The translations under genes and the position numbers were made by a program. From the NCBI RefSeq assembly GCF_001494635.1, contig NZ_LOJF01000010.1:310001-374000 (forward strand): DNA of 64,000 nt. Reading direction: 5' to 3'. Positions within the stretch are counted from its first letter, which is position 1. Every line of letters starts with the position of its first letter. Below the pieces are notes generated by a model. That model was not told the origin of the DNA. It saw only the letters and a program-made list of their open reading frames with translations, and searched no databases. Below are positions 21,799 through 30,027 of this stretch, one piece after another. The DNA is from Tractidigestivibacter scatoligenes. Its GTDB lineage: Bacteria; Actinomycetota; Coriobacteriia; Coriobacteriales; Atopobiaceae.

Positions 21799-22497
21799 CT
21801 AATCGCAGCAGCCGCAGCAGCCAAAGGAGACCTCGAACTCGGGGTCAAGGCCCTGGCCAGACATGGTGCCCTTCGCGATGGCCTCGTCGGCTGCGGCCAG
21901 GCTGGGGTAGCCGTAGGCGCGCACCTCTTCGTTGGCCACGCGCTCTTGCAGGTTTACGCCCTTCTCCACAAGCGAGCGGTAGTGGTCGAGAAGTGCGCGC
22001 AGCGTGCGCTCGGAGTACGTGGAGAGCTCGCCTCTGGAGTAGGTCTCGATCGAGGTGACCTCGGGCGTGTCCTCGCTGCTGCGAATGGGGCGGCCCCTGC
22101 CCGTGAAGTGCGGATACGCCGCTGCCAGCTGGTCTGCCCAGTCAAGCTCGATCTTTACGATCTGATCGACGAGCGCGCGCTTCTCGGCTGGGATCTCTGG
22201 CACGGAGTCGCGGAGCGCCTCGAACTCCTCCGGGTGGGTCGATGCCATCATGTAGGCGTACTTCTCGGCAACGGGGTTCCTGCCTGCCTGGATGGTATCT
22301 GCGAGGTCGTCTGCATAGGAGTCAAGCGCCTCGTCAGGCCAGGCGTCAAACTGCGCGCGACGCATTGCCGAGAAGGTATTGGGCATGTCCTGGCAGTCCG
22401 CCCTGCCTCCAACGTTTTGCACCGCTTGGAACAGCTCCCATTCGGCAAGCACGATGTTGCCAATGATCTCGTCCCGCTCTGCCTTCTCGTACGCCAT
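21799..22497 (-). CDS. DUF4125 family protein with Cys-rich tail
   Basis: 232 residues, uncharacterised family. Landmarks are NIVLAEWELFQAVQNVGGRA near the N-terminus and a C-terminus ending in FGCCGCCD, a cluster of four cysteines that could bind metal. ATG 22497 is preceded by GAGGGGAG and fits the conserved start; ATG 22533 is upstream but less likely. It is the first gene of the DUF4125-DUF4037 pair. No function can be assigned from sequence alone. Confidence 0.78.
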   Translation of the reverse strand: MAYEKAERDEIIGNIVLAEWELFQAVQNVGGRADCQDMPNTFSAMRRAQFDAWPDEALDSYADDLADTIQAGRNPVAEKYAYMMASTHPEEFEALRDSVPEIPAEKRALVDQIVKIELDWADQLAAAYPHFTGRGRPIRSSEDTPEVTSIETYSRGELSTYSERTLRALLDHYRSLVEKGVNLQERVANEEVRAYGYPSLAAADEAIAKGTMSGQGLDPEFEVSFGCCGCCD

Positions 22498-22605
22498 GTT
22501 TGCTCCCCTCGTCCCGCGCGAGTTTCCTGACACCTCACCAATAGCAGCTGGGACAGGCGGTTGGGAATCTTAATCGGGGAGAGGCCCCGTTCGCGGGGCG
22601 AAGGG

Positions 22606-22638
22606 AATGAGACAAAGGGACTGTCCCTTTGTCTCATT
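22606..22638. repeat. Dispersed perfect palindrome, copy 1
   Basis: Two 16-base arms, AATGAGACAAAGGGAC and its exact complement, around a single T. Related copies lie at 24308, 28554, 39757 and 42688. Confidence 0.9.
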
Positions 22639-22689
22639 CAAGGGAAGCCCCCTCGCCAAGCTCGCTGCGGTCTCCTGTGACGGAAATCG

Positions 22690-22800
22690 CGCCTCGGGCG
22701 AGAAAATGACGCCGGAAGGCACGTTATCGAGGCAATCGCGTACAAAATGGCCCCTCGGGCGGCGGGATGACGCCGGAGCGAGGGTTTGAGACGGGGCTGG
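22690..22800. repeat. 60-bp hairpin repeat, two units
   Basis: Two degenerate units starting CCTCGGGCG at 22691 and 22752, each with ATGACGCCGGA and, in the first, GCGTACAAAA. The same design recurs at 29847 and 59927, where the inverted parts are clearer. Confidence 0.6.
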
Positions 22801-23080
22801 AGGTGCGGCCACCCCTGCGGCTCAAGTTGAGCGCTGACTGCCGCGAGCTGCTGGAAGGATGAGGCAAAGGAACCTCTCGTCTCGTTCGCTGGGCTAGGGA
22901 GCTAAGGCTCCCGCTAGCGGGTCTGGCGATGGAGTCTCCGCGGCGTCTGCTCTGAATTTCGTTGTTGGCGTAGACATTGACTACAGTTATTTATATAAAT
23001 CGGATATTTAATAAATTAAGATGCCATTGAAAGACTCTAAATTATACTAATTGGCATATTGTATAGATTGGTGGTGAATT

Positions 23081-24310
23081 ATGGCCTATAAATCGCTGAA
23101 AAAGCTCTTCTATATGGACTCCTCAAGGGACAGGTTTGCTAACAATAGGCGCCTTGCCGCCGAGAGGCTCAATGCCGAGTCCACGTTTCGCACGGGAATG
23201 ATGACCAAGGAGGGCGAGCTCTTCCTTGCCGTTCCGCACGAGCTTTCTGTTCTCAGCGAGCAGACCCTTCGCAAGGAACGGGTGCTGCAAGGCCTCCAGG
23301 TCTCTATTCCCAGGATTGCCCGCGGGGCCCTTGTGCGCAGCCTAGTTGTCGACGAGGTCGTTTGCACCAACAGCCTCGAGGGAATCCACAGCACGCGGAG
23401 GCAGATCAGCGAGCTTCTGGAGTCGGCCCCGTCAACCAACAGCGAAAGCGACAAGCGATTTCGCGAGCTTGCCACGCTCTACCTGGGCCTTTCGCGCGGA
23501 CAAGCGGATTGTCCAAAGTCGCTTCAGGACATTCGGGTCATCTACGACCAGGTCATGGCAGGAGAAGACCTGGGTCAGAACGCGCCGGACGGCAAGCTCT
23601 TTAGACGGCATGCCGTCGAGGTGATAGGGGAGGGTGGGAAAACCCTTCATGAGGGAGCGCAGACGGAAGGCGAGATTAACGGCGAGCTCGGCAGCATGCT
23701 TGCTCTCGTCTCGTCACCGAATGTTCCTGAGCTCTACTCGGCGCTTATTTCGCACTACATCTTCGAGTACATCCACCCCTTCTACGACGGCAACGGGCGT
23801 ACCGGCCGCTATCTGTTGGCGCTCTATCTGAGCAGGCCCCTCTCAACGATCACCGCCCTCTCGCTCTCCCGAGAAATTGCGGAGAACCGGGCGCCGTATT
23901 ACAAGGCCTTCCAAGAGGCTGAACACCCCATGAACCACGGGGAGCTTACGCCGTTCGTTCTGCAGATGCTCCAGTACGTCTCTGCCGCGCAGGACCGGGT
24001 GATTGATAACCTTGTCGACAAGAGCCTTCTCTTGGAGAAGAGTGAGACGGCACTAGCGGCCGCTGAGAAGACCCTGGGCCTTTCCAAGGGCGAGCACAAC
24101 CTGCTGTACTTACTCGTCCAGCACGACCTGTTTGCAGCGTTCCCGGATGTTCGGTTGGACGACGCCGAGGGGTTCATGGGCATGGGGCGACAGTCCGTGC
24201 GTAAGTACCTTGGCCTCCTGGTTGAGAGGGGACTTGCCAGCCAGGTTGGCGGACGCCCCCTGCGATTCGAGTTGAGCGCTGCCGGTCGCGATCTGCTGGA
24301 AGGGGAGTGA
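23081..24310 (+). CDS. Fic-domain protein, probable AMP transferase
   Basis: 409 residues. The Fic core motif HPFYDGNGRTGR is complete, with catalytic H232, so transfer of AMP or a related group to a target protein is expected. The N-terminal T96-N-S-L-E100-G101 fits the (S/T)xxxE(G/N) inhibitory helix, placing it among self-inhibited Fic proteins with the inhibitor on the N-terminal side. A winged-helix-like C-terminus follows (MGMGRQSVRKYLGLLVERGL). The upstream DNA is AT-rich. No antitoxin gene is adjacent, consistent with built-in inhibition. The TGA stop lies inside a dispersed palindrome shared with the convergent ABC gene. Confidence 0.9.
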   Translation: MAYKSLKKLFYMDSSRDRFANNRRLAAERLNAESTFRTGMMTKEGELFLAVPHELSVLSEQTLRKERVLQGLQVSIPRIARGALVRSLVVDEVVCTNSLEGIHSTRRQISELLESAPSTNSESDKRFRELATLYLGLSRGQADCPKSLQDIRVIYDQVMAGEDLGQNAPDGKLFRRHAVEVIGEGGKTLHEGAQTEGEINGELGSMLALVSSPNVPELYSALISHYIFEYIHPFYDGNGRTGRYLLALYLSRPLSTITALSLSREIAENRAPYYKAFQEAEHPMNHGELTPFVLQMLQYVSAAQDRVIDNLVDKSLLLEKSETALAAAEKTLGLSKGEHNLLYLLVQHDLFAAFPDVRLDDAEGFMGMGRQSVRKYLGLLVERGLASQVGGRPLRFELSAAGRDLLEGE

Positions 24311-24336
24311 GACAAAGGGACTGTCCCTTTGTCTCA
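24308..24336. repeat. Dispersed perfect palindrome, copy 2, overlapping two stop codons
   Basis: 29-base perfect palindrome beginning TGAGACAAAGGGAC, centre T. Its first three bases are the stop codon of the Fic gene. Its last three, read on the other strand, are the stop codon of the ABC exporter gene. Confidence 0.95.
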
Positions 24337-26226
24337 TTCCAGCTCGCGGGTGCCGGTCCAGAGCTGCCAGTACTCGCCGCGCTGTGCAAGCAGCTCCTCG
24401 TGCGTGCCGCGCTCCACAATGCGCCCGTGCTCAAGCACCATGATCGCGTTGGCGTTGCGCACGGTGGAGAGCCGGTGCGCAATCACAAAGACCGTGCGGC
24501 CGCGCATGAGGGCATCCATCCCGCGCGCGATGAGCGCCTCGGTGCGCGTGTCCACGCTTGAGGTGGCCTCGTCCAGGATGAGCACCGGCGGGTCGCTCAC
24601 GGCCGCGCGGGCAATGGCGATGAGCTGACGCTGCCCCTGGCTGAGGTTCGCGCCGTCTGCCGTGACCAGTGTGTCGTAGCCGTGCGGCAGGCGCGAGATG
24701 AACGAGTCCGCGTTGGCCACGCGCGCGGCGTGGCGCACCTCCTCGTCGGTGGCGTCGAGCTTGCCAAAGCGGATGTTGTCGGCAATGCTCCCGCGGAAGA
24801 GGTGCGTGTCTTGCAGCACGATGCCCAGAGACGAGCGAAGCGACGCCTTCTTGATGTCGCGCACGTCGATGCCGTCGTAGGTTATCTTGCCCGAGCGCAC
24901 GTCGTAAAAGCGATTGATGAGATTCGTGATGGTGGTCTTGCCCGCGCCCGTGGAGCCTACAAAGGCAATCTTCTGCCCCGGCTTGGCAAAGAGCGAGAGG
25001 TTCTCAAGCACCGTCTGGCCCTCGTCGTAGCCAAAGGTGACGTCCTCAAAGCGCACGTCGCCAGCGAGAGGAACCGTGGTGCCGTCCTCGCGGCGCCACT
25101 GCCAGCCCGCGGCGCCGGCCGCCATGCGGCGGGTGGAGCTGGCGGCGACGTTCGCTGCTGCGGGAGCGCCGTCGTCCTCCGCCACCTCGCCCTCCGCGCC
25201 CACGCGCTCCAGCGTGACCGTGCCCTCGTCCTTCTCGGCAGGCTCCTCCATCACCGAGAAGACCCGCTCCGCACCGGCAAGCGCCGTGAGCATGAAGTTG
25301 CCCAGCTGCGTGAGCTGGTTGATGGGCATGGCCGCCTGACGGACAAACACCAGGTAGCTGGCAAGGCTGCCCACGCCCATGTGGCCACCTATGGCAAGCG
25401 CTGCGCCCACCACGGCAACCACGGCGTAGTTGGTGTACGAGATGGCCACCGTCGCCGGCACCATCGTCGAGGCGTAGGCCTGGGCGCCGGTGCCGCTTGC
25501 CCGCAGGTCCTCGTTGAGCGCCCGGAAGCCCTCGAGGTTCTCGCCCTCGTGGTTGAAGACCTTCACGACTTTCTGGCCTGCGATCATCTCCTCCACGTAG
25601 CCGTCAAGCGCGCCCAGGGTGCGCTGCTGCTGCGAGAAGAGCCGCTTGGAGCGCCTGCCCGAGAAGCGCACGTAGGCCACGATAATCGCGTCGCAGGCCA
25701 GCGTGATGAGCGTGAGCCGCCAGTCGAGAACCACCAGAAGCACGATGGTCCCCACGGTCTGGATGGCCGCCTGCACCATGTTGGCAAAGCCGTTGTTGAG
25801 CGCCTCGGAGATGGTGTCAACGTCGTTGGTGAAGTAGCTCATCACGTCGCCGTTGCGCGTGCGGTCGAACCACGAGAGCGGCAGCGTCTCGATGTGGCCG
25901 AGAAGGTCGCGGCGGATGTCGAAGACAACGCGCTGAGCTGCGCGGACCATGGTCTGCGTGTAGCCCACGCTTGCGGCCACGCCCGCCGCGTAGATGGCGG
26001 CAGTGAGGGCGACAAGGTGCACGAAGCGCGTCCAGTCGCCGGCGCCCACGGCGTCGACCACGGGCTTGATCATGTACGTTCCGGCGAGGTTTGCCCCGCC
26101 GGTCACGCAGACCAGCACGGCTACTGCCAAGAGCTGCCAGCGGGCGTGTCCTAGGTACGAGAGAAACCTTCTCAGCGTGTGGCGCAGGTCCTTGGGACCT
26201 GCGGGGGCTCCTCCTCTACCGGGCAT
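24334..26226 (-). CDS. ABC exporter half-transporter, second subunit
   Basis: 630 residues: an ABC-type membrane domain of six segments, then an ATPase. Walker A is GSTGAGKTT, the signature is LSQGQRQLIAIARAA and Walker B is VLILDEATSSVD with the catalytic Glu present. A Gly/Ala-rich insert (about 390-440) separates the two domains. ATG 26226 has AAAGGAGG upstream and overlaps the previous gene by 11 bases. With the preceding subunit it should form a heterodimeric multidrug-type exporter of the LmrCD class, in which this subunit provides the active ATP site. Confidence 0.9.
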   Translation of the reverse strand: MPGRGGAPAGPKDLRHTLRRFLSYLGHARWQLLAVAVLVCVTGGANLAGTYMIKPVVDAVGAGDWTRFVHLVALTAAIYAAGVAASVGYTQTMVRAAQRVVFDIRRDLLGHIETLPLSWFDRTRNGDVMSYFTNDVDTISEALNNGFANMVQAAIQTVGTIVLLVVLDWRLTLITLACDAIIVAYVRFSGRRSKRLFSQQQRTLGALDGYVEEMIAGQKVVKVFNHEGENLEGFRALNEDLRASGTGAQAYASTMVPATVAISYTNYAVVAVVGAALAIGGHMGVGSLASYLVFVRQAAMPINQLTQLGNFMLTALAGAERVFSVMEEPAEKDEGTVTLERVGAEGEVAEDDGAPAAANVAASSTRRMAAGAAGWQWRREDGTTVPLAGDVRFEDVTFGYDEGQTVLENLSLFAKPGQKIAFVGSTGAGKTTITNLINRFYDVRSGKITYDGIDVRDIKKASLRSSLGIVLQDTHLFRGSIADNIRFGKLDATDEEVRHAARVANADSFISRLPHGYDTLVTADGANLSQGQRQLIAIARAAVSDPPVLILDEATSSVDTRTEALIARGMDALMRGRTVFVIAHRLSTVRNANAIMVLEHGRIVERGTHEELLAQRGEYWQLWTGTRELE

Positions 26227-28033
26227 CGGTGGCCTCCTTTCGGGTGGTTGCGGGCGCGGCGGGGTCGGCGGGCGCGGCCGTCCGAGCTGCAGCGGTGCCC
26301 GCGCTCGTCTCGGCGGTGCCACCCACCTGCGACTCGTAGAGCTCGCGATAGATGTCGTCCGTCTGCAGCAGCTCCTCGTGCGTGCCCGTGGCGTGCACGC
26401 GCCCGTCCTCGAGCACCACGATCTGGTCGGCGTCCATGACCGAGGCCACGCGCTGCGCAATCACGACCTTGGTGACGTCCGTGAGCCGGGCGAGGTTCTC
26501 GCGTATGCGGGCGTCAGTCGCCATATCGCACGCTGAGGTCGAGTCGTCGAAGACCAGCACGCGCGGGTGCTTGAGCAGCGTGCGGGCAATGCAGAGGCGT
26601 TGCTTCTGTCCGCCGGAGACGTTGCCACCGCCGTGGCCCAGGTCTGTGTCAAGCCCGCCAATGCGGTCCAGGAACTCGTCCGCGCAGGCCAGCTGGCATG
26701 CGCGGAGCAGCTCCTCGTCCGTCGCGGCGGCGTTGCCCCAGCGCAGGTTGTCGCGGACGGTGCCCGTGAACAGGACGTTCTTCTGGAGCACAATGCCCAC
26801 GCCATCACGCAGCGCCGCAAGGTCGTACTGGCGCACGTCGTGGCCGCCCACCTCTACGCTGCCGGAGTTCACGTCGTAGAGGCGCGCCATAAGCTGCACG
26901 AGCGAGGTCTTGCCGGAGCCCGTGGCACCCAGCACGCCCACGGTGGAGCCGGCGGCAAAGTGCAGGCTCACGTGGGAGAGCACGTCTTTCTCGGCTGTGG
27001 GGGAGTACTTGAAGCACGCGTCACGGAAGGCTACGTCGCCGGTCTCCACGCGAGCAATGCCGTGCGCGGGGCTCTCTATTGCGGGCTTCTCGCGCAGCAC
27101 CTCGCTCACGCGGTGGATGCTCGTGACGGCGCGCGCCAGGAGGAGAAAGACGTTCGAGATCATCATCAGTGAGTTCATGATGAGCAGGACGTAGCTCATG
27201 AATCCCGTGAGCGTGCCCACACCCATCTCGCCCGCCATGATCATTTGCCCGCCAAACCACAGGAGCGCCACGCTGGCCACGTTCATTGAGAGCGTGAAGA
27301 CGGGCGTGTTGATCACGGCGGTCCTGAAGGTGCGTGTGGCGGCGTTGGCAAGGCGCGCGTTCACTTGCTCGAAGCGCTCGGCCACGTAGCCCTCGCGCAC
27401 GTAAGCCTTGATGGCGCGGATGGCCACGAGGTCCTCCTGCAGCGTGTCGTTGAGCTGGTCCATCGCGTTCTGCATGGCCCCAAAGAGCGGCGCCACGTGA
27501 TGCACGATAAGGGCCAGGGCGCACGCCAGCGCGGGCAGGATCACAAAGAAGACCACGGCCAGCTTGGCGCTCATGGTACAGGCGATGATGAGCCCGCACA
27601 CGAGCATGACCGGGCCTCTCAGCATGGGCCTAAAGCCCATCACGAGGGCGTTCTGTATCACGGTGACGTCGGTTGTCATGCGCGTGACCAGGGAGGACGT
27701 GTCAAAGTCGTCGAGGTTGGAGAAAGCGAAGTCCTGCACGTGGGCGTACTCGGCCTCGCGCAGGCCGGCGCCAAAGCCCATGGCGACCTGTGCCGAGAAG
27801 CGCGCGTAGCCCATGCCCAGCGCGCCGGCGATGGCGGCCAGCGCCACCATGCGCGCGCCGAGCGCCAGGACAAGGCCCATGTCGCCGGTGGCCACGCCCA
27901 CGTCGACGATGCTTGCCATCACGAAGGGGATGCAGAGCTCGAGCGTGGCCTCGGTGAAGGCGCAGAGCGCGGCGAGCACGAACTGCCTGCGATAGGGCCT
28001 GAGGTAGCGGGAGACGAGGGCGAGGTCACTCAT
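26216..28033 (-). CDS. ABC exporter half-transporter, first subunit with degenerate ATP site
   Basis: 605 residues with an N-terminal membrane domain and a C-terminal ATPase. Walker A GATGSGKTS and signature VSGGQKQRLCIART are intact, but Walker B reads VLVFDDSTSA, with Asp in place of the catalytic Glu. This is the usual mark of the degenerate-site partner in heterodimeric exporters. The ATG overlaps the end of the MarR gene (ATGAGTGA), with GGAGG upstream. Expression is probably controlled by that MarR protein, and the cargo may be a drug or bile-type compound. Confidence 0.9.
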   Translation of the reverse strand: MSDLALVSRYLRPYRRQFVLAALCAFTEATLELCIPFVMASIVDVGVATGDMGLVLALGARMVALAAIAGALGMGYARFSAQVAMGFGAGLREAEYAHVQDFAFSNLDDFDTSSLVTRMTTDVTVIQNALVMGFRPMLRGPVMLVCGLIIACTMSAKLAVVFFVILPALACALALIVHHVAPLFGAMQNAMDQLNDTLQEDLVAIRAIKAYVREGYVAERFEQVNARLANAATRTFRTAVINTPVFTLSMNVASVALLWFGGQMIMAGEMGVGTLTGFMSYVLLIMNSLMMISNVFLLLARAVTSIHRVSEVLREKPAIESPAHGIARVETGDVAFRDACFKYSPTAEKDVLSHVSLHFAAGSTVGVLGATGSGKTSLVQLMARLYDVNSGSVEVGGHDVRQYDLAALRDGVGIVLQKNVLFTGTVRDNLRWGNAAATDEELLRACQLACADEFLDRIGGLDTDLGHGGGNVSGGQKQRLCIARTLLKHPRVLVFDDSTSACDMATDARIRENLARLTDVTKVVIAQRVASVMDADQIVVLEDGRVHATGTHEELLQTDDIYRELYESQVGGTAETSAGTAAARTAAPADPAAPATTRKEATDAR

Positions 28034-28541
28034 CGCGCGCCTCCTTGGGGACCGTCGGCGCCGCAGGGTGCGCCGGTGCCGTTGGGGCTGCCGTCGTTGC
28101 GGGGGAGTTGGCGGCGGCGAGGTTGGCGTGCACGCGCGCGAGGAGGCCGGCAAGCGTCGCGCGCTCCTCGGCGGAAAGACCGGCGAGCATGACGTCCTGC
28201 TCGCCATCGCAGACGCTGTCCCATGCGGCAAGTGCGCCGTGGCCGGTCGCGGTGAGCTCCACGGTCTTGGTGCGGCGATCCTGTCCGCGCGTGGTACGCA
28301 CGAGGCCCGCCTGGCGGAGCAAGTCGAGCATGCGCGAGATGGCGGCGTCGTCCACCTCGAAATACGTGGCCATCTCGTGCTGGGTGCTTGTGCCGTGGAC
28401 GGCCAGGTAGGCGAGGAGCTTGGGCTGGCCGGGGCCAAGGCCAAGGTGCGCCATACGCGGCCGCAGGTAGTTGATCTGCGCGTGGTAGGCGCGGTAGAGC
28501 AGCATGTGCATGTCGTCGAGGGAGCGTCCCTCCTGCTCCAT
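28026..28541 (-). CDS. MarR-family transcriptional regulator
   Basis: 171-residue winged-helix protein heading the exporter operon and likely repressing it. The core matches the family: LGPGQPKLLAYLAVHGTSTQ, then the recognition region EVDDAAISRMLDLLRQAGLV and wing RTTRGQDRRTKTVELTATG. The C-terminus has an Ala/Pro/Thr-rich tail of low complexity. ATG 28541 has GGAGGTG eight bases upstream. A dispersed palindrome lies directly in front (28554-28588) and could double as part of the control region. Confidence 0.88.
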   Translation of the reverse strand: MEQEGRSLDDMHMLLYRAYHAQINYLRPRMAHLGLGPGQPKLLAYLAVHGTSTQHEMATYFEVDDAAISRMLDLLRQAGLVRTTRGQDRRTKTVELTATGHGALAAWDSVCDGEQDVMLAGLSAEERATLAGLLARVHANLAAANSPATTAAPTAPAHPAAPTVPKEARDE

Positions 28542-28553
28542 GGTTGTCACCTC

Positions 28554-28588
28554 CGATGAGACAAAGGGACAGTCCCTTTGTCTCATCG
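28554..28588. repeat. Dispersed perfect palindrome, copy 3
   Basis: 35 bases: arms of 17 (CGATGAGACAAAGGGAC and complement) around one A. It lies between divergent genes, touching the ribosome site of the MarR gene. Confidence 0.92.
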
Positions 28589-28802
28589 ATAAGGGAAAGC
28601 CTGTCTCTTGACGTATCAAGTAATTGCCTTCAGCGTATCGCGTGGCGACGCAGCTGTGGTCGTCGCTGCGAGCCGTCACAAAGTTGACGCATCAAGGGTT
28701 CACGAGCGAAGCGTGCCCTCTGCGCCGGATGTGCCGCGCGTGGTAGGGTATGTGCGCTTTTCTCGCCCTAGCGCCGGCAGGCGCCGTCTGCAAGGAGAAC
28801 CC

Positions 28803-29597
28803 ATGCGCACCCCCAAGCTTATTGCCAGCGACATCGACGGCACCATGCTCATCAACTGGGCGCCGCGTTTCTCGCCGCAGATGCTGGGGCTTGTCGAGCG
28901 CATTGTGGACGCGGGGATTGTCTTTGTCCCGGCTACCGGTCGGCAGTACACCAACCTGCGCCGGCTCTTCTCGCCCGTGGCCGACCGCATTCCGTATGTG
29001 TGCGAGAACGGCGCGCTTGCCATTCTTGATGACGAGTTGGTTTATCGTGCCACGATGGACGATGGCCTTGCGCGCGAGATCATCGAGGACATGCTGGCGG
29101 ATCCCGGCTGCGAGCCCGTGGTCTCGGGAATGCGGACGGTCTACGTGCGCACTGGTGCGCCCGAGCTGGTGGACCATCTTGTCAATGTGACCGGCTACAA
29201 CGTGACCGAGCTGGATGACCTCACGCACATCCCGGAGCCCTTCATGAAGGTCTCGGCGTACTGCACCGACGGCGTTCCGCGCGAGCAGCACTGGCACGAC
29301 CGCTTTGGCGAGCGATGCGCGGTCAAGGTGTCTGGCCTGCAGTGGCTTGACCTGGTGCCCAATGGCGTCGACAAGGGCGTTGCGCTGGCGGCGCTGGCCG
29401 AGCGGCTGGGGATTGCGGCCGAGGACTGCGTGGCGTTTGGCGATGCCGAGAACGACGTGGAGATGCTCGAATGGGCGGGCTGCCCCGTCACGATGGAGAC
29501 GTCGCTGCCTTCGGTGCTGCCGCTTGGTCGGTACCGCACCGACACCGTCGAGCACGCGTTCGAGCGGATCTTGGACGGCCCGGGGTTCGACTGGTAG
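28803..29597 (+). CDS. Cof-type HAD phosphatase
   Basis: 264-residue cytoplasmic HAD hydrolase of the Cof/YidA type. Motif I is SDIDGTML, motif II is VPATGRQY, the motif III Lys is in NGVDKGVAL and motif IV is GDAENDVEML. Such enzymes dephosphorylate sugar phosphates or flavin intermediates; the substrate cannot be predicted. AAGGAG supports ATG 28803. It stands alone, divergent from the MarR-exporter operon. Confidence 0.9.
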   Translation: MRTPKLIASDIDGTMLINWAPRFSPQMLGLVERIVDAGIVFVPATGRQYTNLRRLFSPVADRIPYVCENGALAILDDELVYRATMDDGLAREIIEDMLADPGCEPVVSGMRTVYVRTGAPELVDHLVNVTGYNVTELDDLTHIPEPFMKVSAYCTDGVPREQHWHDRFGERCAVKVSGLQWLDLVPNGVDKGVALAALAERLGIAAEDCVAFGDAENDVEMLEWAGCPVTMETSLPSVLPLGRYRTDTVEHAFERILDGPGFDW

Positions 29598-29638
29598 CGC
29601 GGCCGCGTGGGGCCGAGGGGGTTGGTCCGCCAAAGTCG

Positions 29639-29723
29639 CGAACCTCCCGAAGCTGCGGACCTCCCGAAGCCGCGAACCTCCCGAAGCCGCGAACCTCCCG
29701 AAGCTGCGGACCTCCCAAACCTG
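29639..29723. repeat. 17-bp tandem repeat, five units
   Basis: Five back-to-back 17-base units of the type CGAACCTCCCGAAGCTG, differing at two or three positions, 41 bases after the HAD gene. The unit length is not a multiple of three and no gene covers it. Confidence 0.9.
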
Positions 29724-29846
29724 CGACTTAATAGCAGTTAGCTATGTGCGCCGCTGAGAAAAACCGCAGGTAGAGCTGTTGTGCCTTCTCGCCGGGCTGC
29801 TATTAAACCGCAGCTTTCCTGGGATGGCCGGCTCTCCTCGATAGAG

Positions 29847-30027
29847 TGACGCCCGAACAGCGGCTTTGTACGTAGCTGCTGCGATAACGTACCCTCCGGC
29901 GCCAAGATGACGCCCGAACGGGGGTTTCCGACGGGATTCCGTACGAGAAGGACCTTCCGGCGCCGTTTTGGCGCCCGAGCAGCGATTACCTACGCACTAG
30001 CTGCAAAAACGCGCCTTCGGGCGCCTA
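29847..30027. repeat. 60-bp hairpin repeat array, about three units
   Basis: Units begin near 29847 (partial), 29892 and 29953, with a final half unit at 30013. Each has a CTCCGGCGCC / GGCGCC-type inverted part, then a stretch such as TTTCCGACGGGATT and TACGAGAAGG. The array lies in the 427-base gap between the convergent HAD and YgiQ genes; apart from this and the 17-bp repeats the gap is empty. Confidence 0.65.

Larger units (their letters stand above)
22498..23080. other. Repeat-rich gap ending in an AT-rich promoter region
   Basis: Contains a 33-bp palindrome (22606-22638), two units of the 60-bp hairpin family (22690-22800), and from about 22960 a sharply AT-rich stretch before the Fic gene. 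That stretch carries TATACT at 23044-23049, a possible -10, but I cannot place a matching -35. Confidence 0.5.

Noticed and set aside
24682-26154. 490-codon plus-strand frame opposite the ABC exporter
   Set aside because: Shadow of the exporter gene, whose Walker and signature motifs are all on the minus strand.
28608-28802. N-terminal extension of the HAD phosphatase
   Set aside because: AAGGAG is correctly placed before ATG 28803 and the HAD motif I begins 9 residues later; the upstream part shows no similarity.
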